Source of the DNA: an uncultured Xanthobacteraceae bacterium
GTDB taxonomy: Bacteria; Pseudomonadota; Alphaproteobacteria; Rhizobiales; Xanthobacteraceae
Direction: 5' to 3'
DNA length: 5,115 nucleotides
NCBI GenBank assembly: GCA_955652195.1
Contig: CATPBC010000424.1
Location: 1 to 5,115, forward strand
A program made the position numbers and the translations under genes. Within the stretch, counting starts at the first letter, position 1, and every line of letters begins with the position of its first letter. Below the pieces are notes generated by a model. That model was given only the letters and a program-made list of their open reading frames with translations. It had not been told where the DNA came from and ran no database searches. Positions 1 through 5,115 of the stretch are shown here, in pieces.

Positions 1-620
1 CCGCTAAGCGGCCAACCCGGGCGGGCGCACTGATGAACAACCGGCCGCTCCTGATCTTCGCCGGTTGTCTGCTTTTGTTTCATCTTGCCAATTCGGCAAT
101 GCTGCCGCTGGTTGGAAGCGTGGTCACGATGAGGTCGGCCCAATGGGCGACTGTGATCATCGCCGCCTGCATCGTGGTGCCGCAGCTCGTCGTGGCTGCT
201 TTGTCGCCATGGGTCGGGATGCGCGCGCAAATTTGGGGACGGCGGCCGCTGCTTCTGATCGGCTTTGCGGCGCTGCCGATCCGCGGGCTATTATTCGCTT
301 TCATTTCCAATCCAACGATACTGCTGGCTGTGCAGCTCCTCGACGGCATCACCGCGGCCGTATTCGCCGTTATGGTTCCGCTGATCGTGGCCGATCTGAC
401 GCGCGGCACCGGTCATTTCAATCTCGGGCAAGGCATTTTGGGCACCGCGACCGGGATCGGCGCGTCGCTGAGCGCGACATTGGCCGGCTATGTAACCGAC
501 CGTTTCGGCAGCCCAGTCGCCTTTACGAGCCTCGCGACGATCGCTTTCGTCGGTTTAACGCTGGCCTGGTTTCTGATGCCGGAAACCAGGCCCGCAGAAA
601 TGAGCGAAACTGAGACTTGA
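1..620 (+). CDS. MFS transporter, C-terminal half (5' end outside window)
   Basis: This is a membrane carrier of the major facilitator superfamily; its substrate is unknown. The frame is open from base 3 with no upstream stop, so the gene begins before the window. An in-frame ATG at 33 lacks a ribosome binding site and sits where the central loop of a 12-helix carrier would be. Counted from that ATG, six hydrophobic helices are visible at about residues 5-29, 38-61, 72-93, 95-121, 131-154 and 161-182, which fit TM7-12. The loop between the second and third of these has GMRAQIWGRR (62-71), the repeat of MFS motif A seen between TM8 and TM9. DLTRGTGHFN (121-130) follows the fourth helix, and the last helix ends in MPETR before a short polar tail. 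The stop is TGA at 618-620. The gene converges on the glycosyltransferase gene 59 bp away. The family call is firm; transport direction and substrate are not. Confidence 0.88.
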   Translation, partial: AKRPTRAGALMNNRPLLIFAGCLLLFHLANSAMLPLVGSVVTMRSAQWATVIIAACIVVPQLVVAALSPWVGMRAQIWGRRPLLLIGFAALPIRGLLFAFISNPTILLAVQLLDGITAAVFAVMVPLIVADLTRGTGHFNLGQGILGTATGIGASLSATLAGYVTDRFGSPVAFTSLATIAFVGLTLAWFLMPETRPAEMSETET

Positions 621-679
621 AAGCTGCGCTCCGCGACGTCAAGGACAACTCGCAAGGGCACGTTCGCCTGCCGATGACG

Positions 680-1750
680 CTAGACCGCCGGCGCCTCGTC
701 AGTCACCAGCCGCAGATGCGGCGCGGTAGCAGCCATCAGGCTCCGGTAGACGCTCAGATAGTCCTGCGCCATGCGCCGCGCGGTAAAGCGCTCCTCGAAA
801 CGCCGCCGCACTTTTTCGCGCGACAGCTGTCCGAGCCTATCGACTGCGCCAATGGCGCCATTGACGTCCTCCACGATGAAGCCGGTCACCCCCTCGTCGA
901 CAACTTCCGGAGCCGAACCGCGATTGAAAGCGATAACCGGCGTGCCACAGGCCATCGCCTCGATCATGACTAAACCGAACGGCTCCGGCCAATCGATCGG
1001 GACCAGCAATACGATCGCGCCGCTTAAGAATTCCGATTTCTCGCGGTCGCTGATCTCGCCGATATATTCGCAATTGGAGCTGGCCAGCATCGGCTTGATC
1101 TGCTCCGCAAAATAATCCTGGTCGGCCTTGTCGACCTTGGCGGCAATTTTAAGCGGCACCCCGCAATGCTCCGCAATACGAATGGCACGGTCGACGCGCT
1201 TTTCCGGCGCGATGCGGCCGAGGAAAGCGAAATAGGAGGGCTTGATCGGCTTCGGCACCAAAAGTTGCGCGGGAAGGCCGTGATGCACTGTGCGCACCCA
1301 CCGTGCCTGCGGCAGCGGCCGCCGTTGCGAATTTGAAATCGACACGACCGGCACTGAGGAAAACTCATCGAATACCGGCTGATGCTCGGGCAGATCGAGC
1401 CGCCCATGCAGCGTTGTCACAAAAGGCGTGGACTGCCGCGAAAACAGCGAAAACGGGTAATAATCAAGGTGGCAGTGAATAAAATCGAAATCGGCTGCGG
1501 ACTGGTAGACGCGCTCAAGCATCAACATGTGCAGGGCGTTCGGGTCGCGAACCGAGCCGTCGAGCCGCAAAGCCCGCGGCCACACCGCTTCGAGGCGTGC
1601 CGAGGTCAACGAGTCGCCGCTGGCATAGAGCGTGACCTCGTGGCCGAGCGCGATCAGTTCTTCCGTCAGCCAGGAAACGACCCGTTCGGTGCCGCCATAG
1701 AGCCGCGGCGGGATGGCTTCGGTCAACGGCGCCACTTGTGCGATGTGCAT
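680..1750 (-). CDS. Glycosyltransferase family 4 (GT-B fold)
   Basis: This is a predicted cytoplasmic retaining glycosyltransferase that moves a sugar from a nucleotide-sugar donor to an unknown acceptor. The 356 residues match the usual length of single-domain GT4 enzymes. The N-terminal Rossmann domain starts MHIAQVAPL, with the glycine-rich acceptor-side loop LYGGTER (17-23), then HCHLDYYPF (92-100) and TLHGRLD (113-119). The C-terminal donor domain carries FLGRIAPEKRVDRAI (176-190), the usual GR..P.K motif that begins the second GT-B domain. It also has the GT4 EX7E motif, E256-PFGLVMI-E264, followed by the conserved ACGTPVIAF and RGSAPEVV segments. No signal peptide or membrane helix is apparent. 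The ATG at 1750 is supported by a well-placed Shine-Dalgarno and by the canonical N-terminus; the stop is TAG. It is transcribed divergently from the ABC exporter. Family and integrity are clear; acceptor and pathway (surface polysaccharide, glycolipid or other) cannot be told. Confidence 0.93.
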   Translation of the reverse strand: MHIAQVAPLTEAIPPRLYGGTERVVSWLTEELIALGHEVTLYASGDSLTSARLEAVWPRALRLDGSVRDPNALHMLMLERVYQSAADFDFIHCHLDYYPFSLFSRQSTPFVTTLHGRLDLPEHQPVFDEFSSVPVVSISNSQRRPLPQARWVRTVHHGLPAQLLVPKPIKPSYFAFLGRIAPEKRVDRAIRIAEHCGVPLKIAAKVDKADQDYFAEQIKPMLASSNCEYIGEISDREKSEFLSGAIVLLVPIDWPEPFGLVMIEAMACGTPVIAFNRGSAPEVVDEGVTGFIVEDVNGAIGAVDRLGQLSREKVRRRFEERFTARRMAQDYLSVYRSLMAATAPHLRLVTDEAPAV

Positions 1751-1757
1751 CGAAAAG

Positions 1758-1763
1758 TCCTTC
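1758..1763 (-). promoter_or_regulatory. Ribosome binding site of the glycosyltransferase gene
   Basis: On the minus strand the sequence reads GAAGGA, then a 7-nt spacer, then the ATG at 1750. This is a strong match to the anti-Shine-Dalgarno sequence at ideal spacing, and it fixes the start codon. Confidence 0.75.
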
Positions 1764-1833
1764 GATTCTTGTTGAGTTCCTCACCCGGCGACTACCGACA
1801 ACGTCGAAACAGCGAAAAATTTCGAATTGTGGA

Positions 1834-1870
1834 CGGAACTTAATTTTCGGGACGATGCGGAACTTTTCCG
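1834..1870. repeat. Two CGGAACTT boxes, the second within an inverted repeat
   Basis: CGGAACTT occurs at 1834-1841 and again at 1858-1865, with starts 24 bp apart. The second copy belongs to CGGAA-CTT-TTCCG (1858-1870), with 5-bp arms and a 3-nt spacer. Both copies contain GGAAC, the EcfG -35 core, but neither has CGTT at 16 or 17 nt; the nearest is CATT 17 nt after the second copy. They could be operator half-sites or chance. Confidence 0.35.
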
Positions 1871-1874
1871 AGTG

Positions 1875-1902
1875 GCGCGGCATTAACACCGACACGCCGC
1901 GC
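1875..1902. repeat. GC-rich inverted repeat (7-bp arms, 14-nt spacer)
   Basis: GCGCGGC (1875-1881) is the exact reverse complement of GCCGCGC (1896-1902), with a 14-nt spacer between them. On either strand it lies upstream of the flanking gene, with no U-run after it, so a terminator role is unlikely. It could be a protein binding site or a hairpin in a long glycosyltransferase leader, but GC-rich DNA produces such pairs by chance. Confidence 0.3.
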
Positions 1903-1917
1903 TGTGACAAAACGCCC

Positions 1918-1953
1918 GCGATACGCGACCGGTAAGCGAGACGCGGCCGGTAA
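1918..1953. repeat. Tandem direct repeat, two 18-bp units
   Basis: GCGATACGCGACCGGTAA (1918-1935) is followed immediately by GCGAGACGCGGCCGGTAA (1936-1953). The units match at 16 of 18 positions and share an identical 3' part, CCGGTAA. No third copy lies on either side. The array ends 42 bp before the -35 element of the putative EcfG promoter, a normal position for an activator site, and lies between the divergent genes. The repeat is directly visible; a role as an operator is inferred. Confidence 0.6.
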
Positions 1954-1995
1954 CAGAAGTACACCGAAATTGTTTGTGGAGCGGCTGCACCCACG

Positions 1996-2020
1996 GGAAC
2001 AGGGAAGGTTCCGGGCCGTT
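1996..2020 (+). promoter_or_regulatory. EcfG-type (general stress response) promoter for the ABC exporter
   Basis: GGAAC (1996-2000) is followed by a 16-nt spacer and CGTT (2017-2020). This equals the consensus GGAAC-N16-17-CGTT known for the EcfG/PhyR general stress regulon of Rhizobiales such as Bradyrhizobium and Methylobacterium. Transcription would start near 2027 and leave a leader of about 58 nt before the ABC start at 2085, with the Shine-Dalgarno inside it. GGAAC also pairs with GTTCC at 2008-2012, but the minus-strand copy has no properly spaced CGTT, so the promoter points only toward the ABC gene. Factor assignment is by motif only. Confidence 0.68.
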
Positions 2021-2066
2021 CAAACGGAGGTGGGAGGATTCGGGGGAGCTCACAGCATTTGCCGGT

Positions 2067-2072
2067 GGAGGA
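2067..2072 (+). promoter_or_regulatory. Ribosome binding site of the ABC exporter gene
   Basis: GGAGGA lies 12 nt before the ATG at 2085. The spacing is somewhat long, but this is the strongest purine-rich site close to the start. An ATG at 2074 sits nearer but is out of frame with the transporter. The site supports the start at 2085 over a TTG at 1974. Confidence 0.55.
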
Positions 2073-2084
2073 AATGAAACGCGC

Positions 2085-3842
2085 ATGGCTGAACTCGCGG
2101 CTTATGCCACTTCCCCTCTCGCGTTCATCTTTCGCTACATCCGTTTGCGGCCGGTGTCGCATGGCGCCATTCTCGCCGCCGTGCTGGCTGCTGTGGTCTG
2201 TTCGGTCTGCACGCAATACGGCGTCAAATTCCTGGTCGACACCCTTTCAAGCGGCGCCAGCGCCGCGGCCTGGACGGCATTTCTTGTGCTCGGCGCTCTG
2301 ATTGCCGCCGACAATCTGTTGTGGCGCATCGCTGCCTGGATCGCGAATTACGCCTTTGTCGGCGTCACGGGCGATCTGCGGCGCGACCTGTTCAGCCATC
2401 TGATGGGACACTCGCCGAGCTATTTTTCCGAGCGGCTGCCCGGCATGTTGACGAGCCGCGTGACCGCCACTTCCAACGCCATGTTCACGGCCGAAAACAT
2501 GTTCATGTGGAACGTGCTTCCGCCCTGCGTGGCTACCGTCGCGGCGATCGCCTTGGTGTTGACGATCAGTGTGCCGATGGCGGCAACTTTGATGGCGATC
2601 GCCGGTATTATGGTCTTTGCGATGTTCCGGCTGGCTGCCGCGGGACGTCCGCTGCATCACGACTTTGCCTGGAAGGCGGCCGCAGTCGACGGCGAGATGA
2701 TCGACGTCGTCAGTAATATGTCGCTGGTGCGCGCCTTTGGCGGCTTCCTGCGCGAGCACCGCCGCTTCGATGCCACCATCAATCGCGAGATGACGGCTCG
2801 CCAGCGCAGTCTATTTTACCTCGAAAAGCTCCGCATTTTTCACGCGCTCGTGACCATAGTACTGACGTTAGGGCTGGTCGCCTGGGCGATCATGCTCTGG
2901 CAGCGGGGCGACGCGACCACCGGCGATGTCGTGCTTGCCTGCACGCTGGCGCTTTCAGTGCTTAATGCGACACGCGACCTCGCCGTAGCTCTGGTCGATA
3001 TCACGCAGCATGTCGCGCGGCTTTCGGAGGCGGTCGCTACGCTTCTGGTGCCGCATGAATTGCGCGACGATCCGCACGCCGAGCCGCTTGTTCGACGCGG
3101 CGCCAGCGTCAAATTCGAGCATGTCGATTTCACGTACCCGGACGGCCAGCGAATATTTCAAGATTTCTCGCTCAGCATCTTGCCCGGCGAACGCGTAGGG
3201 CTGGTCGGTCATTCCGGCGGTGGCAAATCGACTTTGTTCGCGCTGTTGCAGCGCTTCTACGACGTGCAGAACGGACAGGTTTTGCTCGACGGGCAAAACA
3301 TCGCGCGCGTCACCCAGGAGAGCCTGCGGGCCGCGATCGGCATCGTGCCGCAGGACATTTCGATGTTCCATCGTTCGGTTATGGAGAACATTCGCTACGG
3401 CCGGCCCGAGGCCAGCGATGATGAGATCATGCAAGCAGCGTTCGCCGCGCGCTGCGATTTCATCGAGCAGCTGCCGCAAGGCATGCGAACGATCGTCGGC
3501 GAACGCGGCGTGAGATTGTCGGGCGGTCAGCGGCAGCGAATCGCCATCGCTCGCGCATTTTTGAAGGATGCCCCGCTGGTTCTGCTCGACGAAGCGACCT
3601 CCGCGCTCGACACCGAATCCGAAGAGGCAATCCGCGAAGCGCTTACCCACCTGATGAACCGGCGCACTGTCATCGCCATTGCGCACCGGCTCTCTACCGT
3701 TCGCAATTTCGACCGCATCGTCGTCCTGCAAACCGGGCGCGTCGTGCAGGATGGGCCGCCGGATGTTCTCATGCGGCGCGAGGGGATCTATCGCCAGCTC
3801 GTGCAGCGCGAAATGGATCGCCTAGCGCAGCAAGCCGCCTGA
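2085..3842 (+). CDS. MsbA/ABCB-type ABC exporter, fused permease and ATPase
   Basis: This is a half-size ABC exporter of the inner membrane, predicted to act as a homodimer and to use ATP to export a hydrophobic or amphipathic substrate. From the ATG at 2085 it has 585 residues, typical of the family. Six helices are visible at about 26-54, 62-94, 137-161, 164-184, 252-272 and 280-303. The ATPase domain has an aromatic A-loop Tyr351, Walker A GHSGGGKST (375-383), Q-loop Gln423, signature LSGGQ (478-482), Walker B LVLLDE with catalytic Glu503, the SALD D-loop and switch His534. All key residues are intact. A longer frame opens with TTG at 1974, but that start precedes the stress promoter and adds 37 residues unlike the family, so 2085 is preferred. 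The aidB-like gene follows 122 bp later on the same strand. It does not look like the cyclic-glucan exporter NdvA at its N-terminus; the substrate is unknown. Confidence 0.94.
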   Translation: MAELAAYATSPLAFIFRYIRLRPVSHGAILAAVLAAVVCSVCTQYGVKFLVDTLSSGASAAAWTAFLVLGALIAADNLLWRIAAWIANYAFVGVTGDLRRDLFSHLMGHSPSYFSERLPGMLTSRVTATSNAMFTAENMFMWNVLPPCVATVAAIALVLTISVPMAATLMAIAGIMVFAMFRLAAAGRPLHHDFAWKAAAVDGEMIDVVSNMSLVRAFGGFLREHRRFDATINREMTARQRSLFYLEKLRIFHALVTIVLTLGLVAWAIMLWQRGDATTGDVVLACTLALSVLNATRDLAVALVDITQHVARLSEAVATLLVPHELRDDPHAEPLVRRGASVKFEHVDFTYPDGQRIFQDFSLSILPGERVGLVGHSGGGKSTLFALLQRFYDVQNGQVLLDGQNIARVTQESLRAAIGIVPQDISMFHRSVMENIRYGRPEASDDEIMQAAFAARCDFIEQLPQGMRTIVGERGVRLSGGQRQRIAIARAFLKDAPLVLLDEATSALDTESEEAIREALTHLMNRRTVIAIAHRLSTVRNFDRIVVLQTGRVVQDGPPDVLMRREGIYRQLVQREMDRLAQQAA

Positions 3843-3911
3843 TACTCTGCGATCCAGCCAAATTTCTCCTAATGGTGCGTCACACGGGTCAACGCGTGCG
3901 GGCGAGGCGGC

Positions 3912-3931
3912 GCTCGTATAAGCTCGTACAA
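3912..3931. repeat. Tandem 10-bp repeat upstream of the aidB-like gene
   Basis: GCTCGTATAA (3912-3921) is followed at once by GCTCGTACAA (3922-3931), identical at 9 of 10 positions. The 10-bp period places both copies on the same face of the helix. The first copy contains TATAAG, which could serve as a -10 element, although no good -35 is seen 17 bp upstream. The repeat ends 33 bp before the ATG at 3965. It could be a regulator site or part of a promoter; function is inferred. Confidence 0.45.
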
Positions 3932-3950
3932 CACTAGAGTAACCCGAGCT
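3921..3950 (+). promoter_or_regulatory. Possible bulged hairpin in the aidB leader
   Basis: AGCTCGTAC (3921-3929) can pair with GTA (3939-3941) and CGAGCT (3945-3950), giving nine base pairs with a 3-nt bulge and a 9-nt loop. The stem ends directly before GGA (3951-3953), the only weak Shine-Dalgarno-like triplet ahead of the ATG at 3965. If transcribed, it could influence translation. There is no U-run, so it is not a standard terminator. It overlaps the second 10-bp repeat unit. Confidence 0.3.
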
Positions 3951-3964
3951 GGACGCGCGCTACG

Positions 3965-5115
3965 ATGTATCAGGTCACCAACCAGCCTCCGCCGCTCGAA
4001 CCCTACAATCTTTTGCAGACCGACCGGGTGCTTCGTGAGGCGCTCGCGCGCGAGAAGGCGGGCTGGGCAGCCGAGGAGCTCACTGCGCTCGGCAAAACGC
4101 TTGGCGAGCCGGAAACCGTCCAGCTTGGCTTCGCGGCCAACGAAAATCCGCCGGTGCTGCGCTCATTCGATCGCTACGGTCATCGCGTCGACGAAGTCGA
4201 ATTTCATCCGGCATGGCATGCCCTGATGTCGCTCGCTGTCGAAGCCGGGCTGCACGCCAGTCCATGGGCGAAGCCGCGAGCGGGAGCGCATGTCGCCCGC
4301 GCCGCCGGGACTTACATGCTGGTGCAGATCGAAAGCGGTGTGTACTGCCCGATTGCAATGACCTATGGCGCCGTGCCTGCTTTACGCCAGGCGCCGGCAG
4401 CAGCAGCAGAATGGCTGCCGCGGATCTTCGCCCGGCATTACGATCCGCGCTTCCGTCCGGCCCATGCAAAAGCCGGCGCCCTGCTTGGCATGGGCATGAC
4501 GGAAAATCAGGGCGGGTCGGATCTGCGCACCAACACCACGCAGGCGGAGTTCAAGACAACCGACGGACCGCACCGGCTGTTTCGTCTGAGCGGACAAAAA
4601 TGGTTCATGTCGGCACCGATGTGCGACGCTTTCTTGGTCCTGGCGCAGTCGCCTGGCGGGCTGAGCTGCTTTCTGGTGCCGCGCTGGACGCGCGGCGGCG
4701 AACGAAATGCGATCCACATTTTGCGATTGAAGGACAAGCTCGGCAACCGCTCCAATGCATCGAGCGAGGTGGAGCTCGCCGCTGCCGAAGGCGAACTGAT
4801 CGGCGAAGAAGGCCGCGGCATCCCGACCATCATCGAGATGAGCAATTATGCGCGGCTTGATTGCGCGATCGGCTCGGCGGGCCTAATGCGGCAAGCCGTG
4901 GCGCAGGCGGTCCACCACGCCTCCTATCGGATCGCCTTCCAGAAGAAGCTCATCGATCAGGTCTTGATGACCAATGTGCTGGCCGATCTCGCGCTCGAAT
5001 CGGAAGCCGCCGCCGTGCTGACGATGCGCTTGGCGCGTGCTTACGATGAAGACGACGAGCTCGCGCTTGTCTGGCGGCGCGTCATGACGCCGGCGGCCAA
5101 ATTCTGGATCTGCAA
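3965..5115 (+). CDS. aidB: AidB-like acyl-CoA dehydrogenase family protein (3' end outside window)
   Basis: This is a flavoprotein of the acyl-CoA dehydrogenase superfamily, AidB branch. E. coli AidB binds FAD and DNA, has weak isovaleryl-CoA dehydrogenase activity and is induced by alkylation stress. The frame runs open to the window end with 383 complete codons of an expected 540 or so. AidB hallmarks are the N-terminal NQPPPLEPYNLL (6-17), FHPAWHALM (80-88), CPIAMTYGA (128-136), FAD-region MGMTENQGGSD (176-186), QKWFMSAP (211-218), GGLSCFLVPR (231-240), KDKLGNRSNAS (256-266), RLDCAIGS (297-304) and TPAAKFWIC (375-383). These align without gaps of note to E. coli AidB as I remember it. The catalytic glutamate and the DNA-binding C-terminal domain lie past the window. 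The ATG at 3965 is the only start after an in-frame TAG at 3935; its Shine-Dalgarno is weak. It may be co-transcribed with the ABC gene. An ordinary acyl-CoA dehydrogenase is less likely, given the AidB-specific N-terminus. Confidence 0.93.
   Translation, partial: MYQVTNQPPPLEPYNLLQTDRVLREALAREKAGWAAEELTALGKTLGEPETVQLGFAANENPPVLRSFDRYGHRVDEVEFHPAWHALMSLAVEAGLHASPWAKPRAGAHVARAAGTYMLVQIESGVYCPIAMTYGAVPALRQAPAAAAEWLPRIFARHYDPRFRPAHAKAGALLGMGMTENQGGSDLRTNTTQAEFKTTDGPHRLFRLSGQKWFMSAPMCDAFLVLAQSPGGLSCFLVPRWTRGGERNAIHILRLKDKLGNRSNASSEVELAAAEGELIGEEGRGIPTIIEMSNYARLDCAIGSAGLMRQAVAQAVHHASYRIAFQKKLIDQVLMTNVLADLALESEAAAVLTMRLARAYDEDDELALVWRRVMTPAAKFWIC

Larger units (their letters stand above)
1751..2084. 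other. Divergent intergenic region, 334 bp
   Basis: This region separates the divergent glycosyltransferase and ABC exporter genes. Read left to right it holds: the glycosyltransferase ribosome binding site (1758-1763); an AT-rich stretch around an imperfect palindrome, CGAAA-AA-TTTCG (1813-1824); two CGGAACTT boxes (1834-1841 and 1858-1865); a GC-rich inverted repeat (1875-1902); an 18-bp tandem repeat (1918-1953); an EcfG-type promoter (1996-2020); and the ABC gene's Shine-Dalgarno (2067-2072). I see no credible small gene here. Open frames crossing it begin or end inside the flanking genes and resemble no family I know. Confidence 0.7.

Noticed and set aside
33..620. A complete small membrane protein starting at the ATG at 33
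   Set aside because: There is no Shine-Dalgarno, the frame is open to the window edge, and six helices with the second copy of motif A fit TM7-12 of a full MFS carrier whose first half is upstream.
621..679. A bidirectional terminator between the convergent MFS and glycosyltransferase genes
   Set aside because: Only a 4-bp pairing (GGCA at 657-660 with TGCC at 669-672) is visible, with no T-run on either strand.
1776..1780. An EcfG -35 box on the minus strand for the glycosyltransferase gene
   Set aside because: GGAAC is present on that strand, but no CGTT follows at 16-17 nt and the -10 would fall on the ribosome binding site. The other minus-strand GGAAC (2008-2012) also lacks a spaced CGTT.
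1974..2084. A 37-residue N-terminal extension of the ABC exporter from a TTG start
   Set aside because: The stretch is polar, rich in Gly and Arg and unlike ABC exporter N-termini. It covers the EcfG-type promoter, and no Shine-Dalgarno precedes the TTG; the ATG at 2085 gives a normal family length.
1515..2216. A 233-residue minus-strand open frame across the glycosyltransferase start and the intergenic region
   Set aside because: It overlaps the well-supported glycosyltransferase gene in another frame, has a low-complexity Arg-rich composition and shows no recognisable domain; it is a product of high GC content.
2955..3731. A 258-residue open frame antisense to the ABC ATPase domain
   Set aside because: It lies entirely opposite conserved ATPase motifs, has no recognisable fold or ribosome binding site, and is the usual antisense shadow in GC-rich DNA. 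The same applies to the minus-strand frame at 2247-2759.
2085..3842. Assignment of the exporter as NdvA (cyclic beta-glucan export)
   Set aside because: The ATPase motifs are general to the ABCB group and the membrane domain does not resemble the NdvA N-terminus I remember, so no gene symbol is given.
3843..3964. An Ada box or EcfG promoter upstream of the aidB-like gene
   Set aside because: No GGAAC core is present, and I see no sequence resembling the enterobacterial Ada binding site. Only a lone TATAAG at 3917-3922 without a matching -35 is seen.
4213..4860. A 215-residue plus-strand open frame inside the aidB-like gene
   Set aside because: It is a frame-shifted reading of the conserved AidB coding sequence, with an Arg- and Ala-rich shadow composition. 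The true AidB frame runs open from 3965 to the window end.

Overview
The window is GC-rich chromosomal DNA that looks alphaproteobacterial, most likely Rhizobiales and possibly Bradyrhizobium-like. This rests on protein style, G/C-ending codons and one promoter that fits the alphaproteobacterial general-stress sigma factor EcfG exactly. The genus is an inference. I see no RNA genes, insertion sequences, CRISPR or phage genes, and no convincing rho-independent terminator.

Layout. Positions 1-620 (+) hold the C-terminal half of a major facilitator superfamily transporter whose start lies upstream of the window. After a 59-bp convergent gap with no clear terminator, 680-1750 (-) encodes a complete family 4 glycosyltransferase. 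A 334-bp divergent intergenic region (1751-2084) follows. It is unusually structured, with repeated CGGAACTT boxes, a GC-rich inverted repeat, an 18-bp tandem direct repeat and a GGAAC-N16-CGTT promoter. From 2085 to 3842 (+) lies a complete half-size ABC exporter with fused membrane and ATPase domains. After a 122-bp gap with a 10-bp tandem repeat and a bulged hairpin, 3965 to the window end (+) encodes the first 383 residues of an AidB-like acyl-CoA dehydrogenase family protein.

How the parts may work together. The EcfG-type promoter would place the ABC exporter, and by read-through perhaps the AidB-like gene, in the general stress response. AidB homologues are linked to alkylation stress, so a stress-inducible ABC-aidB unit is plausible. 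The divergently transcribed glycosyltransferase may share control through the common intergenic region, but I found no clear promoter for it. The substrates of both transporters and the glycosyltransferase acceptor cannot be read from sequence.

The protein-coding genes all belong to known families, and I do not see a new multi-gene system. The non-routine content is regulatory: the EcfG-like promoter and the two short tandem repeats, each upstream of one of the plus-strand genes.
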